Position numbers and translations under genes: made by a program. A stretch of DNA of 64,000 nucleotides from Cylindrobasidium torrendii FP15055 ss-10 (Eukaryota > Basidiomycota > Agaricomycetes > Agaricales > Physalacriaceae): contig KN880447.1 of NCBI GenBank assembly GCA_000934385.1, positions 1 through 64,000 of the forward strand. The letters run 5' to 3'. A model generated the notes under the pieces. It ran no database searches, had not been told where the DNA came from, and saw only the letters and a program-made list of their open reading frames with translations. Of this stretch, positions 54,680 to 64,000 are shown in pieces; position 1 is the stretch's first letter; each line of letters starts with the position of its first letter.

Positions 54680-55056
54680 TGTTTCTCTAACGAAGGGCTT
54701 GGTTAGTACTCCATCTCCAGCCTAGTCCAAGTCTCTACCCGCTCACTGTCAGTGTATGATAATCTATTACAACATGACCGTGCACGTGATGACTTACCCA
54801 CCCGCTCTGTCATCCTGTCAGCCACGGGCGTGACCGTGTTGTATCCGCATTTTTTGGCCACGCTCGGACGATGGACAGGCAAAATCAAGCTCGAATAGCA
54901 GCGCATTTGGTTGCTACAAATATTCCAGACTCCTCGTCTTGGCGCCTTTGCACGGTTTTCAAGCTCTAGCTCGCAGGGGGTATGCGAAACCGGACTGCGC
55001 GACCCGGCTTGCATTTCGGAAGTATATTTGTGCTAGACTATTTAAGCAGAGCATGG

Positions 55057-56317
55057 ATGAACACGATTCCATCAACTCTATTCCTCCCCCTCCATCTCAT
55101 GTCGATACCAACACCCCTGCGAGCATTTCTAGGGGGTTTCGGTCTAAGCTTGCCAGTGCACGCTCTCACCGTCCTCAATGGGAGCGTACTGGGTATCTCG
55201 GGATTTGTCCATAGAGCTGCGACTGGGAACAAGGAGGCACTGGTCGGATTCGGTGGCCTTGTCGTCGGCGGATGTCTCGTTGGACTTGTCGAAGATGTAG
55301 CCGTTCCAACAATTCCAATGTCGCATCTCCTGATCTCTGGGGTCTTATTGGGGCTCGGATCCAAGGTGTGTGCGGATATGTGGCCTCAGACGTTCATGTT
55401 TCCCAACGCTCTTTGCAGATGGCGAATGGGTGCACGTCCGGACATATGCTAGCGGGAATTGCTAGGCTGTCAAAAAGGTGTGATCAATACATGCCACTAG
55501 TCGACAGCTTATCTGTAATTATTTAGGTCTATTGCTGCGACAGCGACCTTTTTCGCGGCTGGTGCAGTGACGGCGCACGCGTATCACGGCGCCAACCTGT
55601 TGTATCTGGCAACGCTACCCATGGAACAGGGACTCACGCAGAGCGCAAAGACACTGATCCTCATGCAAATTCCGGGAATAGTTATTTCGACTGCTCTCTA
55701 CTTCGTACGTGCGCCCCCATACCGCTCGGGCAATTTAATCTCACTCTGCAGTCGTCACGAAATGCAAACGACGAGGAGGCAAAGCCTCGTTCCACACTGC
55801 GCCTGGTGTCTGCATTCAATAATTCTCTGCAATTCGCAGTAGCACTTTCTCTCTCAGCGTTGACTGATTACCGCAAAGTCATTTCATTTCTGCTCCTGCC
55901 GCGCTTCGACATAGACCCGACACTAGCATTCCTCGCTGCTGGCGCCATGCCGGCCTCATACATCCTATTTAACTTCGTGCGAAGGAGCGAGAGACCTGCT
56001 CTCGGAGGTCCATGGAACATTCCCAAACAAGGGGAGATCGACCAACGACTGCTCGTCGGTTCAACGCTATTTGGAGTAGGATGGGCTATGGCCGGTGTCT
56101 GCAGTGAGTGTCACTTCTCAGTCGATAGAGCCACGGATGCTGATGAGATTCAGCTGGACCCGCTGTGGTGAACTTAGGAAGGAGCCTGGCCACTGGGTAC
56201 GTTTATTTCTCAATGGACGATTGAGCTGCTTACTAAACGAACTGCCATATCAGGAACAGTATTGGTGTTTGGGCGGCATTCCTAGGCGCGGTCATTGTTG
56301 GCGGCAGGTTGGCTTAA
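55057..56317 (+). CDS. YeeE/YedE-family sulfur-compound transporter
   Basis: Exons 55057-55365, 55419-55477, 55527-55704, 55752-56103, 56154-56196 and 56254-56317 give 334 residues. The start is MNTIPSTLF. About eight or nine hydrophobic segments are visible. Two family motifs are clear: NGCTSGHMLAGIARLSKRS in the first half and GVCTGPAVVNLGRSLATG in the second, each with the conserved cysteine of thiosulfate-type YeeE channels. The bacterial protein TsuA takes up thiosulfate through a line of cysteines; a similar sulfur role here is inference. Eukaryotic copies are scattered mainly in fungi and are thought to come from bacteria, although this one has five ordinary introns. Confidence 0.85.
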
Positions 56318-56615
56318 CTTTCACTAGTCACTATTGGGAAATTGTAGCTATGTATGCGCCTGCTTTCAATGTCACGAATTTGCTCTATCGTCAGCTCTGA
56401 ACGTTGGGACTTTGAATGTCGAATGTTGAAGGTGCATTGAGCTGACTGGCTGTGTGATTGTGATTTACATTTATGGGGTGTGGCATGCACAAGCTATCTT
56501 TTGGCACGCATTCTCGAGTTCGCAAGTAAAATTCGGATATTCAAGAGCGTCATATGAAAGCAAAAGCGTGAGTATGGATAGCTACCATAGCATGACAAGA
56601 ACAGAGCCACAGAAC

Positions 56616-58045
56616 CTAGCCAAAGAAGGGCGCGCGCTGTCCACTACCACCCATCGCAGTTCCCAACCGTGAGCTAGATGTTCGTTGAATCGGTGGATGT
56701 TGTTGCTGCAGGGTAGACGAGCGTAGACCAGATCCGTTTGCAGAAGGCGTGGGCGGCATGAAACGTTTTGAATTACCTCCAGCAGCAGCATTAGAGTTCA
56801 CAGCACCAGGTGCAAAGCGTTCTGCCAGTGGTAAGAAGCGATTGGAGTTTTGAGGCTGTTGACGCGGGGGAGTAGCCTGATGAGGCGTCGATCGTGGAGG
56901 AACAGTCCCTTGTGCAGGTTGTCGGCGTTGGCTAAGGTGTTGCTGCTGAATCGCAGGTTTAAACTTATTCAAAGGGACTGGCGGAGGAGGCATGGCGACT
57001 GCGGAAGTTGGGGGTTGGGGATTGCGATGGCGTGTTTGTGCGTGGCTCAGTTGCGGCAGTTGGTGCGCTCGAGGAGTCGAAGGTGGCTGGTATGCATATT
57101 GTCTAGAGCACATTAATGAATGAATGGTAGGAATGATATGCTACGCACTGGAAGAAACTAGGCGAGCCCGGTCGTGGAACTTGTGCACGCTGTTCTATTT
57201 GACTCTTCGAGAGACTCTGTGGCTGTTGGCCAGGAGGAAGCGTGATTCTCCCTGGTCCGATTACAGGCGCATTGTTGTCAGAACGAGGACTAGAGCTTGT
57301 CGTAGGTCTGGGGCATGTATAAGCAATTAGACTTAGTGGACGAAGTTGTTTATGAACCGCTGATGCTCCATCAATGGCCGTTTGCCGTTCCCGTTGACCA
57401 CCTGAGAGGGCTCACGATAGTCCGGCCGTCGACTAGGCATTCGCGAGGGCATCGGTTGTTCCTGGTCAGGCGGAGCCACAGTGCCATGCTGAACCTGCTG
57501 GCGTAATGTGACGATTTCTTGTTTCAATTTTTCAATATAAGCGCGTTGTTGGTTAGATCTATGCTTATATAGTCGAATTTGGGCAGCCATTGCTTCTTGC
57601 TGGAACTGAGCAATTTCAGCAATTCAAGAATAATGTAGGCCAGGAAACGCGCCTTTGCAGCAAACGCAATGGTGTCGAGGGAGTAGGATATGGGCAGAAA
57701 CCAGTCCGACATTGGCGGGTCAAGCTATAGAGCACAGAGGCGTAAGTTTATAGCATACGAACGTTGAAGACCACGCACCTCTTGCTGTAGTGGAACGCAT
57801 TCAACACTTTGCGTACCACACGTCCCGCAGCTCTGATCTGGATCTGTACTTTGCTCGCACCTTGACTACATACGCGAGTGAAGGGACACACTGAGGTGAT
57901 TGTTACAGATGACATGCCCACAGCTCGTGAGCCAAAACGGCGTTACTGGACCATTTGGGGTATGATATGGTATTTGACATCGAGAGCAAGCAACAAATTC
58001 CCAAAAGTCAAAATCGGGGGACGCGTTTGAGACGGCGGACTCCAT
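56616..58045 (-). CDS. Zip3/HEI10-like RING protein (meiotic crossover regulator)
   Basis: Exons 58045-57892, 57843-57779, 57724-57653, 57605-57358, 57307-57149 and 57102-56616 give 394 residues. The N-terminal RING has VACSRC, then LTSCGHVICNNHLNPDQSC and GTCGTQSVECVPLQQE. A segment DPPMSDWFLPISYSLDTIA follows, then a coiled coil (FQQEAMAAQIRLYKHRSNQQ and YIEKLKQEIVTLRQQ). The tail is Gln/Pro/Ser-rich and ends GQRAPFFG. This order is that of Zip3/RNF212/HEI10 proteins, SUMO or ubiquitin E3 ligases that mark crossover sites on synapsed meiotic chromosomes. The third intron (57606-57652) has the GC donor GCGCGT; the join gives AFAAK-FQQEAMAAQ as in relatives. Confidence 0.85.
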
Positions 58046-59151
58046 GGCAAGACAGGAAGGGCGGTAGTCACGATCGCGTCACGCGCCTTCCAATATCGAT
58101 CGCGTCGCTTGCATAACGCGTCAAGTTGTCCAAATTATTTTAAAAGGTCATTGAAAAACGGCATGTATAGCAGTGGAAAGATATCAGCAAAAGGCCGAGA
58201 GCTTTGCAGTGATGTTGTCTGTCGTAATCCGATACATAGATGATGCTGGTGTGGCGCAAAGCGCGCTTTGGTGGTGTATCGACGACTTGGGTGCATGCAT
58301 CAATGTTAGAGGTTCTCCAGCCTTCCAGGGCGTCACATTTGGCTACTTATTCCAGTCTATCTCTAGATCCAAGGTCGAATGCTGGCTCGGGGTTGGTTGT
58401 CGGGGCAGTGTTTGTGTTCATGCCTTCAAACGGCGAAGATGGGCCGCAGTCACAGCGCCCAAGCCCGGCTCAAGCGCTTGTTTCGGGTCCATCTACTCTC
58501 CGCTGTCAGTGACAATGTTACAGGTTGCCCGGCCATGGCTTGACAAGGATGCTCAAGCGCTCATGCTGCTAACAATTCCTGTGCATCAGGCGCATCTCTG
58601 AGAGTCCTCCAGGCTCCCCGAGATCATGATTTCGGGATTCGAACACCAGCCAAAATCCGGGTGGGAATGCAACACGTATGGGACGTATGGAGCACAGATG
58701 ATACGTCGGGAAGGAGGGCTACGAGGAAACCGCATGGATAATGTCACAAACTCGGAGGCGGTCTGTATTGGATATTAGGGTCATCGGATGGTCTGCTCGG
58801 CGATCTGCAAATTTTCCAAAGACGCTCCGTGGGCGCTGCCTTGGTGGACTCACAACGTTGTGGCCAGTGCACAAAAGGGCGTCCGAAGGCCATTGTCCAT
58901 GGTCTATTGTTCACACAATACCTTTAACAAACTTTGTTAGCCGGCGCAAATAAAGGCAAGCACAAATCTAAGTTTAATTGTTGTGATCGCCGAGATAGGG
59001 GCTTTTAATGGCCAAGTATATAAAGTGCTTCGGGCGCGCCCTTGTTCTTTCGTTTCCCCCCTACACCCTTTTCCCGGACTCCTCATCGTTTCTTTTTCCC
59101 GACTTACGACCTCCCTGCACACTCACTTCCTTTTAACCGCACTTACTCACG
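58046..59151. other. Long intergenic region; promoters of the Zip3-like and AA9 genes
   Basis: This is the longest gene-free stretch (1.1 kb), between divergent genes. A frame at 58173-58601 starts with GTG and resembles nothing. A TATA box (59017-59024) and a GC palindrome (59032-59041) sit near the AA9 gene. Confidence 0.6.
59017..59024 (+). promoter_or_regulatory. TATA box of the AA9 gene
   Basis: TATATAAA lies 128-135 bases before the ATG at 59152. It is followed by a pyrimidine-rich leader (TTTCGTTTCCCCCCTAC), as in highly expressed secreted-enzyme genes. Confidence 0.65.
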
Positions 59152-60244
59152 ATGAAGTCCTTCTCCCTTATTGCTGCTCTCTCTCTTGTCTCGTCCGTCT
59201 GGGCTCATGGATATGTCGACCGCGTTCAGGTTAACGGTGTCGATTACCAGGGTACCATCCCTGGTGGTGGTGGTGACAGCGGCGTTGTCCGCATTGTCCA
59301 GTCCACCGACCCAATCAAGGGTGCCACCAACCCCGACATCACCTGCGGCAAAGGTGCCTACGCTGTCGCCGACCTCGTTGAGGCCAACGCAGGAGACTCC
59401 ATTGGTTTCAACTGGAACGCTGGCGATGGCAGCCCTGTGCGTCATCCTCCACATATATTTTCGTCGGCTTGTACTGACCGCTTTTACACAGTGGCCCCAC
59501 AACACCGGTGGACAAATGAACTACATGGCCGACTGCGGCGGCGACTGCAGCGACTTTGACGCGTCTTCCGCTCGCTGGTTCAAGATCTCGCAAGAGAAAG
59601 GCGACAACGGTCAATGGATGCAGACAAAGCTCCAGGCTGGCGAAATGGCTTGGTCCAAGATTCCCGAAAACCTCGCATCAGGACAATATCTCCTTCGCCA
59701 CGAACTCCTCAGTCTTCACCTCGCGTCCGAGCAAGGAGGTGCGACATGTTGCGGCTGATACATATTTGAAGCTAATTATTCTCCAGGTGCTGAGTTCTAT
59801 CCCTCCTGCATTCAGGTCAAAGTCGGCGGCAGTGGCTCGGGTTATCCTTCTGATGACGAGCTTGTCTCCTTCCCCGGTGCATACGATGACTCCGATCCCG
59901 GTATCCTCGTCGCCGACGCTTACAACCTCGATGCCTACAAGTTCCCTGGTCCTAAGGTCGCTTCCCTCGCTGGTGACAGCCCAAGCGGTCAAGGCAGCAG
60001 CGGCAGCTACTCTGAATCTGCCACCCCGACGGGATCCAGCTACGGATCCACCCCCACGTCAAACAACGGTTCCTCTGGATCTTCCTCTGACTCGGGCTCG
60101 TGCAAGCTCAGCAACAGCAAGAAGATCAAGAAGCGCACTGCCCGGTTGAATGGCAATGCTACGAACTACGAGAAGCGCACCGACATGCTCTACAGGCCTC
60201 GCCACATCAGCCGTGTTATGCGCGGTGTGAGCCTGAGCTCATAG
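59152..60244 (+). CDS. AA9 lytic polysaccharide monooxygenase (former GH61)
   Basis: Exons 59152-59436, 59492-59738 and 59787-60244 give 329 residues. An 18-residue signal peptide ends in VWA, so the mature protein starts HGYVDRV; His1 forms the histidine brace that binds copper. The second copper histidine is in SPWPHNTGGQMNYMADC, and the axial tyrosine is in EFYPSCIQVKV. QYLLRHELLSLHLA is the usual core segment. The catalytic domain ends near PGILVADAYNLDAY. A Ser/Gly/Thr linker and a basic tail (CKLSNSKKIKKRTARLNGN) replace a cellulose-binding module. AA9 enzymes cut cellulose or hemicellulose oxidatively with H2O2 or O2 as cosubstrate, outside the cell. Confidence 0.95.
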
Positions 60245-60923
60245 GTGCCTTCACACTTATGCATCCACCTTCACGATCTCTCCAAGTGAGAAAGCCACTG
60301 CGTGGTCTACTATTTATTTGGGTTGAGCCCGCCGCTAGTCGGTTAGAATCCTTTATGCCTCTAGATGCCGCCAGTACGGTTATGACGCGAGCGTCACTCT
60401 CCTTCCCAGTTCTGCTTTGGAACCCCACGTCGTACATGCTCACGCTCTCTGATATGTAAACTCACTCACTTGTCGTTGCTCTAGTAGCTAACAGATCTCG
60501 TCACGCTTGCGTACGTAGATGGTTGTATTTTTAGAGGTATACGCTTGTCGTATTGTTTATGAATGTTCATTGAATGAACACCATGTTTATGTCTTGCTGT
60601 GCGATCTTCGGCTACTGTGAATTTTGTGCGGGTAGTTGTGTGCAGGGTGTGGAATCTCAAAAGTGCGCATATGGTTGGGCTGTGTCAACGGTGCCGGTGA
60701 AGCTTTGAAGCTTGACTTCAAGCATTCACAAAAGAGACTATACAAGGAATTCAAATCGCTGTTATGGACCTTTCAAAAAGTTGTCAAAGATGTCTTAGGA
60801 CAATGGGACATTGACAGTGAAATGTAAGAGCAATCTGAGAGCAATGACATAGCAATAACATACAAGGATATCGCGGTACATACAGATATTTTATTCCGAT
60901 GCGGTAACATAATCAGCATGCTC
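60245..60923. other. Convergent intergenic region
   Basis: This is the space between the 3' ends of the AA9 gene (plus) and the NTF2-domain gene (minus). A perfect inverted repeat (GTTCATT-G-AATGAAC) sits at 60565-60579. I found no gene. Confidence 0.5.
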
Positions 60924-62469
60924 TTAAGGTATATCATCAGCCATAAGACGCGCAGGAATCCATGCAGAGTCTCGCATCACAAGCTGGTGTGATAGGGCTT
61001 GCAGTGGCCATGCAGGATCAGTCCTGACCGAGAGTAAGTCAGCTATGAAAGAGGAAGTGAATTCCTGGTAGCGCTTACGATGTGGTAAGAAGGAAAGTTT
61101 GATCCACCCCGACTTCTCGAACCTGGTCATCCACGACGCGGGTGTGGAAGGTGAGGATAACCTGAGGCTGATCCCCGGCGATAGAGACGATATCATAATC
61201 CCCTTCTAACTGGATATCTTGAGCGGACAAAAACTTGTGCTGCCCGAGAATAGCAAGACAGTGGATGATCTCGTCCCGTCCAGAGTACGCTGTCGCGCGC
61301 GCAGAGGAGCCCGCGAAGGCGCGAGCAGCGGAGTAGGACATAGCATCGTTGGAAGCTGGAGAAACGACCGAACAGGACAGCAAACTCTGCTCAGCGTACG
61401 ATTCCCGCAAGCGAGTACGGTCACGGTCAAACCACGCCATATATCTGAGCATCTGCATGAGAACGCATATTAGAATGAGAAATGTCCTTACTTTTGTAAA
61501 TATTCAAGAGCAAGGTCATTCAGTTGGGTCTGTTGGTCAACGGTGTAGGGATCAAAGTGCGGCTTTGACGGGCGCATGCTTAGCGTGTCCATTTTTTCAT
61601 CTGGTCTAGCTATAGAGTTACTGTGTGCCATTGCTTGGTCTACCGCATCGTACGAAATTGGGTCGTATTCTGGGTTCGGCATAATAATTTCGTCGTCGTA
61701 GAATCCGGCTGTCTGCTTGCGCACGCGAGGCTTCTTGTATTTTGGGGCTGTGTCAAGAGTGTCCCCTGGTGGACGAATGGGCTCGAGCGTATATGGATCT
61801 ACCAGAACGTCAGACTCCCAGTCTATGGCCATACCATCATCACTGCAGAAACAGTTAAGGAGAGAACTTGTACATAATGAGGTGTGCCTTCACGTACCGG
61901 ACGATGCACATATTCACCATCCGAATGCCCTTTTCTGCGAGTCGTTGCCTCTCTGTCGAAACCCATTTCTCGCGGTGAGCAAGATAACCTGGCCTCCCCT
62001 TCACGCAAGTCTGGGGCAAAGGGGCATACAGCTTGGTACCACGTAAAGCCGGTGGGAGAGGTGCTAGATCCATTTCGACCTCCTCGATCTTGTGAGGTGG
62101 AGAGAAATCATGCTTTCTCCGTTTCGCATCATGTTGTAGGTCGTTTCCATAGCGTTTATGGGATACAGGTGTTGGAATACTTGAAGTGGAGCTAACTTGG
62201 TTACTGGAAGCGAAATACGGGCGGTAATTGGGTCTTGTTGGGCCATAAGAGAGCCCTCTAGAGCGCCCACGTCCTCCGCGACCACCTCGGGGCATGCTTG
62301 AGGAAATGATGGAGGGAGGGGCGGACTGACGGCGGGCCGATATAGATTCATTGGGCTGCGTATCTTCGGCGGGTTGGGGGTCCTGTTTGTGCGGACGGTA
62401 GCTCCAGAATGCCCCTCTCCTATGCACACCACGTCCTCTAAAACGGCTGTCGGACGAAACTTGCTGCAT
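60924..62469 (-). CDS. NTF2-domain protein with RGG-rich N-terminus
   Basis: Exons 62469-61898, 61842-61492, 61444-61079 and 61023-60924 give 462 residues. The N-terminus is rich in Arg/Gly (RGGRGGRGRSRG) and disordered. A conserved-looking linker follows (LRGTKLYAPLPQTCVKGRPG). The C-terminal 190 residues form an NTF2-like domain: YLQKYMAWFDRDRTRLRESY, then IIHCLAILGQHKFLS and DDQVREVGVDQTFLL, ending HQLVMRDSAWIPARL. The NTF2 part is closest in style to the middle domain of Mex67/NXF mRNA exporters. The leucine-rich repeats and the C-terminal UBA domain of Mex67 are not seen, so it may be a paralogue or partner rather than Mex67 itself. RNA binding through the RGG region is inferred. Confidence 0.72.
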
Positions 62470-62649
62470 AGCTGATGGTGGTTCTAGCCTGAGAGGAGTC
62501 CTAGAGCCGATCGCTTGCTTACATTACCAAGTCACGGTACTGTATCACAGCACGAGCTTTACCCTCTCACCACCATCAGGCGCGTTATCCGCATATTTGC
62601 ATGGTATGTGGGCTCTATTTACGAATGGCATACTTGACAACCCTTTTAG

Positions 62650-64000
62650 ATGAAGCGCAGTCATGGGGAAATTGACTTGCCGGTGTCTATAACCTCTTCT
62701 GTCTTAACTCCCGTCCCGTCACAGACGCCCAAGGAATACCTACAAGAACTACATGATAGACGAGATGCACTTCGGCTTGTTGATCCTATGATACCATGGG
62801 CCGACTCGGACAATGAGTCGGAGACTTCAGACCTCACACCTTCCGCCGAACGAACCAAGGCGCTCAGAGAGAAGGCGCAACAATTGCTTGCCTTGCGCGG
62901 GACAGAGAAAGAAGGCATTCCAAACGCTATGATGTCCCGAGTGCTCAGCCTCGCGTGTACAAAAGGGGGCAGACATTGGCTGCCTCAGGTCAACATAGTT
63001 GGCGCAACTAGCTCTGCGGCTACTGTACCACTGCAATTCGAACCTGAACCAGCGCTTCTCGAGGAACGATCTACGCACATTCACCATACGCGCTCAGACC
63101 CCGACGTAACCTCCAAGATCATGTCGTGGATCGAGCGCGTCGAGCCTGGCCCACCGGAGGAGCAACCGGTCAAGAAGACTGCCGCGTCCAAAGCCAAGGG
63201 CAAAGCCAAGGCAGAGGCGGATGTCAAAAATACGTCTCCCCTCGGCTTCACTGTTTCGAAGCTTGGCTCAAGCTCTCAGTCAAAGGGCAAGGATAACGAC
63301 CAAACGCCAATCCGCAAGAAGCGCAAACTCGACAGCGCCCCATCATCTCCTTTCCGCACATCTTCACGACATGCGCGCTCTTCTCCGCCGAAGCCTATCA
63401 AAGGTTTACTGCCTGCGGCCAAACCCCGTCAACAGAATACTTCTACCGAGCCACTACTCGACATGAACAAAGGCAGCCTGTCTTCGTCTCCAGTCCTCGC
63501 TCCTCGTGGTTCCACTCATCTCCAGGTCATGGCAGAAGACGAGGACTTCATCCCCCCATCATTCCCGTCACATCTTGAGCAGTCCACACCCCATGGTATG
63601 CTGGAACGCCCTGCGCCAATATCGCACAAACCGCTACATTATGTCTCCATTTCACCAGCGAATGGAGACGACGAGGCGCACAAGCCTGTTGCAACTGTCT
63701 CCCCAATTGAGGCTGGCCCCCCGAAACGTTCGCGTGTTGAACAGCTGAACGAAGCAGATTCGTCTTCAATTCAAATTCAGTCGCCTTCCCCCGTCAGGCC
63801 ATTGCTGCATGTCGAGGTGCATTCTCCAGTCCCAGGACGACTGTTTGAAGCACCGAAGACACCATTGCGACGACCGCGTTCAGTACTCGATCAGCTCGGG
63901 CTCTTCGTGGACAACTCTCCCGCAAAGTCCTTGTCCTCTATTGCTGGGGAGAACTCTGAGGAGGAGGATGGACTGAAGGGTGAAGAAGACGAGGTGAACC
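62650..64000 (+). CDS. Long disordered nuclear-type protein, cut by the window edge
   Basis: From ATG 62650 the frame stays open for 450 codons to the right edge, so the gene is incomplete. I do not recognise it. The sequence is Ser/Pro/Lys-rich with basic nuclear-signal-like patches (RKKRKLD, KAKGKAKAEA), several SP/TP sites (SPAKS, PKTPLRRPRS, QSPSP) and acidic ends (ADSDNESET, EEEDGLKGEEDE). Such features suit a cell-cycle-phosphorylated chromatin or kinetochore protein, but that is a guess. A possible one-codon first exon (ATG at 62601 with GTATGT right after it, and TTTTAG right before 62650) could shift the true start. Confidence 0.7.
   Translation, partial: MKRSHGEIDLPVSITSSVLTPVPSQTPKEYLQELHDRRDALRLVDPMIPWADSDNESETSDLTPSAERTKALREKAQQLLALRGTEKEGIPNAMMSRVLSLACTKGGRHWLPQVNIVGATSSAATVPLQFEPEPALLEERSTHIHHTRSDPDVTSKIMSWIERVEPGPPEEQPVKKTAASKAKGKAKAEADVKNTSPLGFTVSKLGSSSQSKGKDNDQTPIRKKRKLDSAPSSPFRTSSRHARSSPPKPIKGLLPAAKPRQQNTSTEPLLDMNKGSLSSSPVLAPRGSTHLQVMAEDEDFIPPSFPSHLEQSTPHGMLERPAPISHKPLHYVSISPANGDDEAHKPVATVSPIEAGPPKRSRVEQLNEADSSSIQIQSPSPVRPLLHVEVHSPVPGRLFEAPKTPLRRPRSVLDQLGLFVDNSPAKSLSSIAGENSEEEDGLKGEEDEVN

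Noticed and set aside
54703..55014. A 103-codon minus frame between the DUF726 and YeeE genes
   Set aside because: It has no family pattern and lies across the probable YeeE promoter. Codon use looks random.
58173..58601. A 142-codon plus frame in the AA9 upstream region
   Set aside because: It starts with GTG and has no recognisable pattern, no supporting splice structure and no sign of coding composition.

Overview
The window reads as nuclear DNA of a filamentous basidiomycete, most likely a plant-litter or wood-decaying agaricomycete. The evidence is gene density (33 protein genes in 64 kb, on both strands with short spacers), about 135 inferable introns of mostly 44-60 bases with GTGCGT, GTACGT or GTATGT donors, and typical gene content (AA9 lytic polysaccharide monooxygenase, secreted fungalysin protease, F-box and BTB proteins, BUD16-type pyridoxal kinase). 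I saw no tRNA or rRNA gene, transposon, CRISPR array or viral sequence. Gene models below were built by hand: exon boundaries were accepted only when reading phase, splice sites and family similarity agreed.

Layout. 0.6-10 kb: Crb2/Rad9-type DNA-damage checkpoint mediator, BTB-fold protein, small BRI3-like membrane protein, F-box-like protein, LisH-CTLH-CRA protein. 10-22 kb: large F-box-like protein, flavin monooxygenase, fungalysin, casein kinase 1, Ish1/Msc1-repeat protein. 22-35 kb: RAD54, TFB2 (TFIIH), CDC31 (centrin), splicing factor ECM2/RBM22, MET8 (siroheme), a small unknown gene, pyridoxal kinase and ARP2. 35-46 kb: carnitine acyltransferase, RCL1, PHO13, GPI11 and FAN1. 46-57 kb: a RING protein, an Asterix-like protein, an LEA-2 membrane protein, a thiamine pyrophosphokinase that runs in frame into a MoaD domain, a DUF726 hydrolase and a YeeE/YedE-type transporter. 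57-64 kb: a Zip3/HEI10-like RING protein, the AA9 enzyme, an NTF2-domain protein and the start of a long disordered protein cut by the right edge.

Themes. DNA repair and meiosis are well represented: checkpoint mediator, RAD54, TFIIH p52, centrin, FAN1 and Zip3-like, with an Ish1/Msc1 gene head to head with RAD54 and TFB2 head to head with CDC31. Cofactor and sulfur metabolism is the second theme: MET8, pyridoxal kinase, thiamine pyrophosphokinase, MoaD and the YeeE-type transporter. Two secreted enzymes (fungalysin, AA9) match a saprotrophic life.

The most unusual object is the exon at 51421-51797 (minus). It encodes the C-terminus of thiamine pyrophosphokinase and a complete MoaD (molybdopterin synthase small subunit) ending in Gly-Gly, in one open frame with no stop and no start codon between them. 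A second pattern is a set of four GC-AG introns at conserved protein positions in RAD54, ARP2, the DUF726 gene and the Zip3-like gene; two share the donor GCGCGT.
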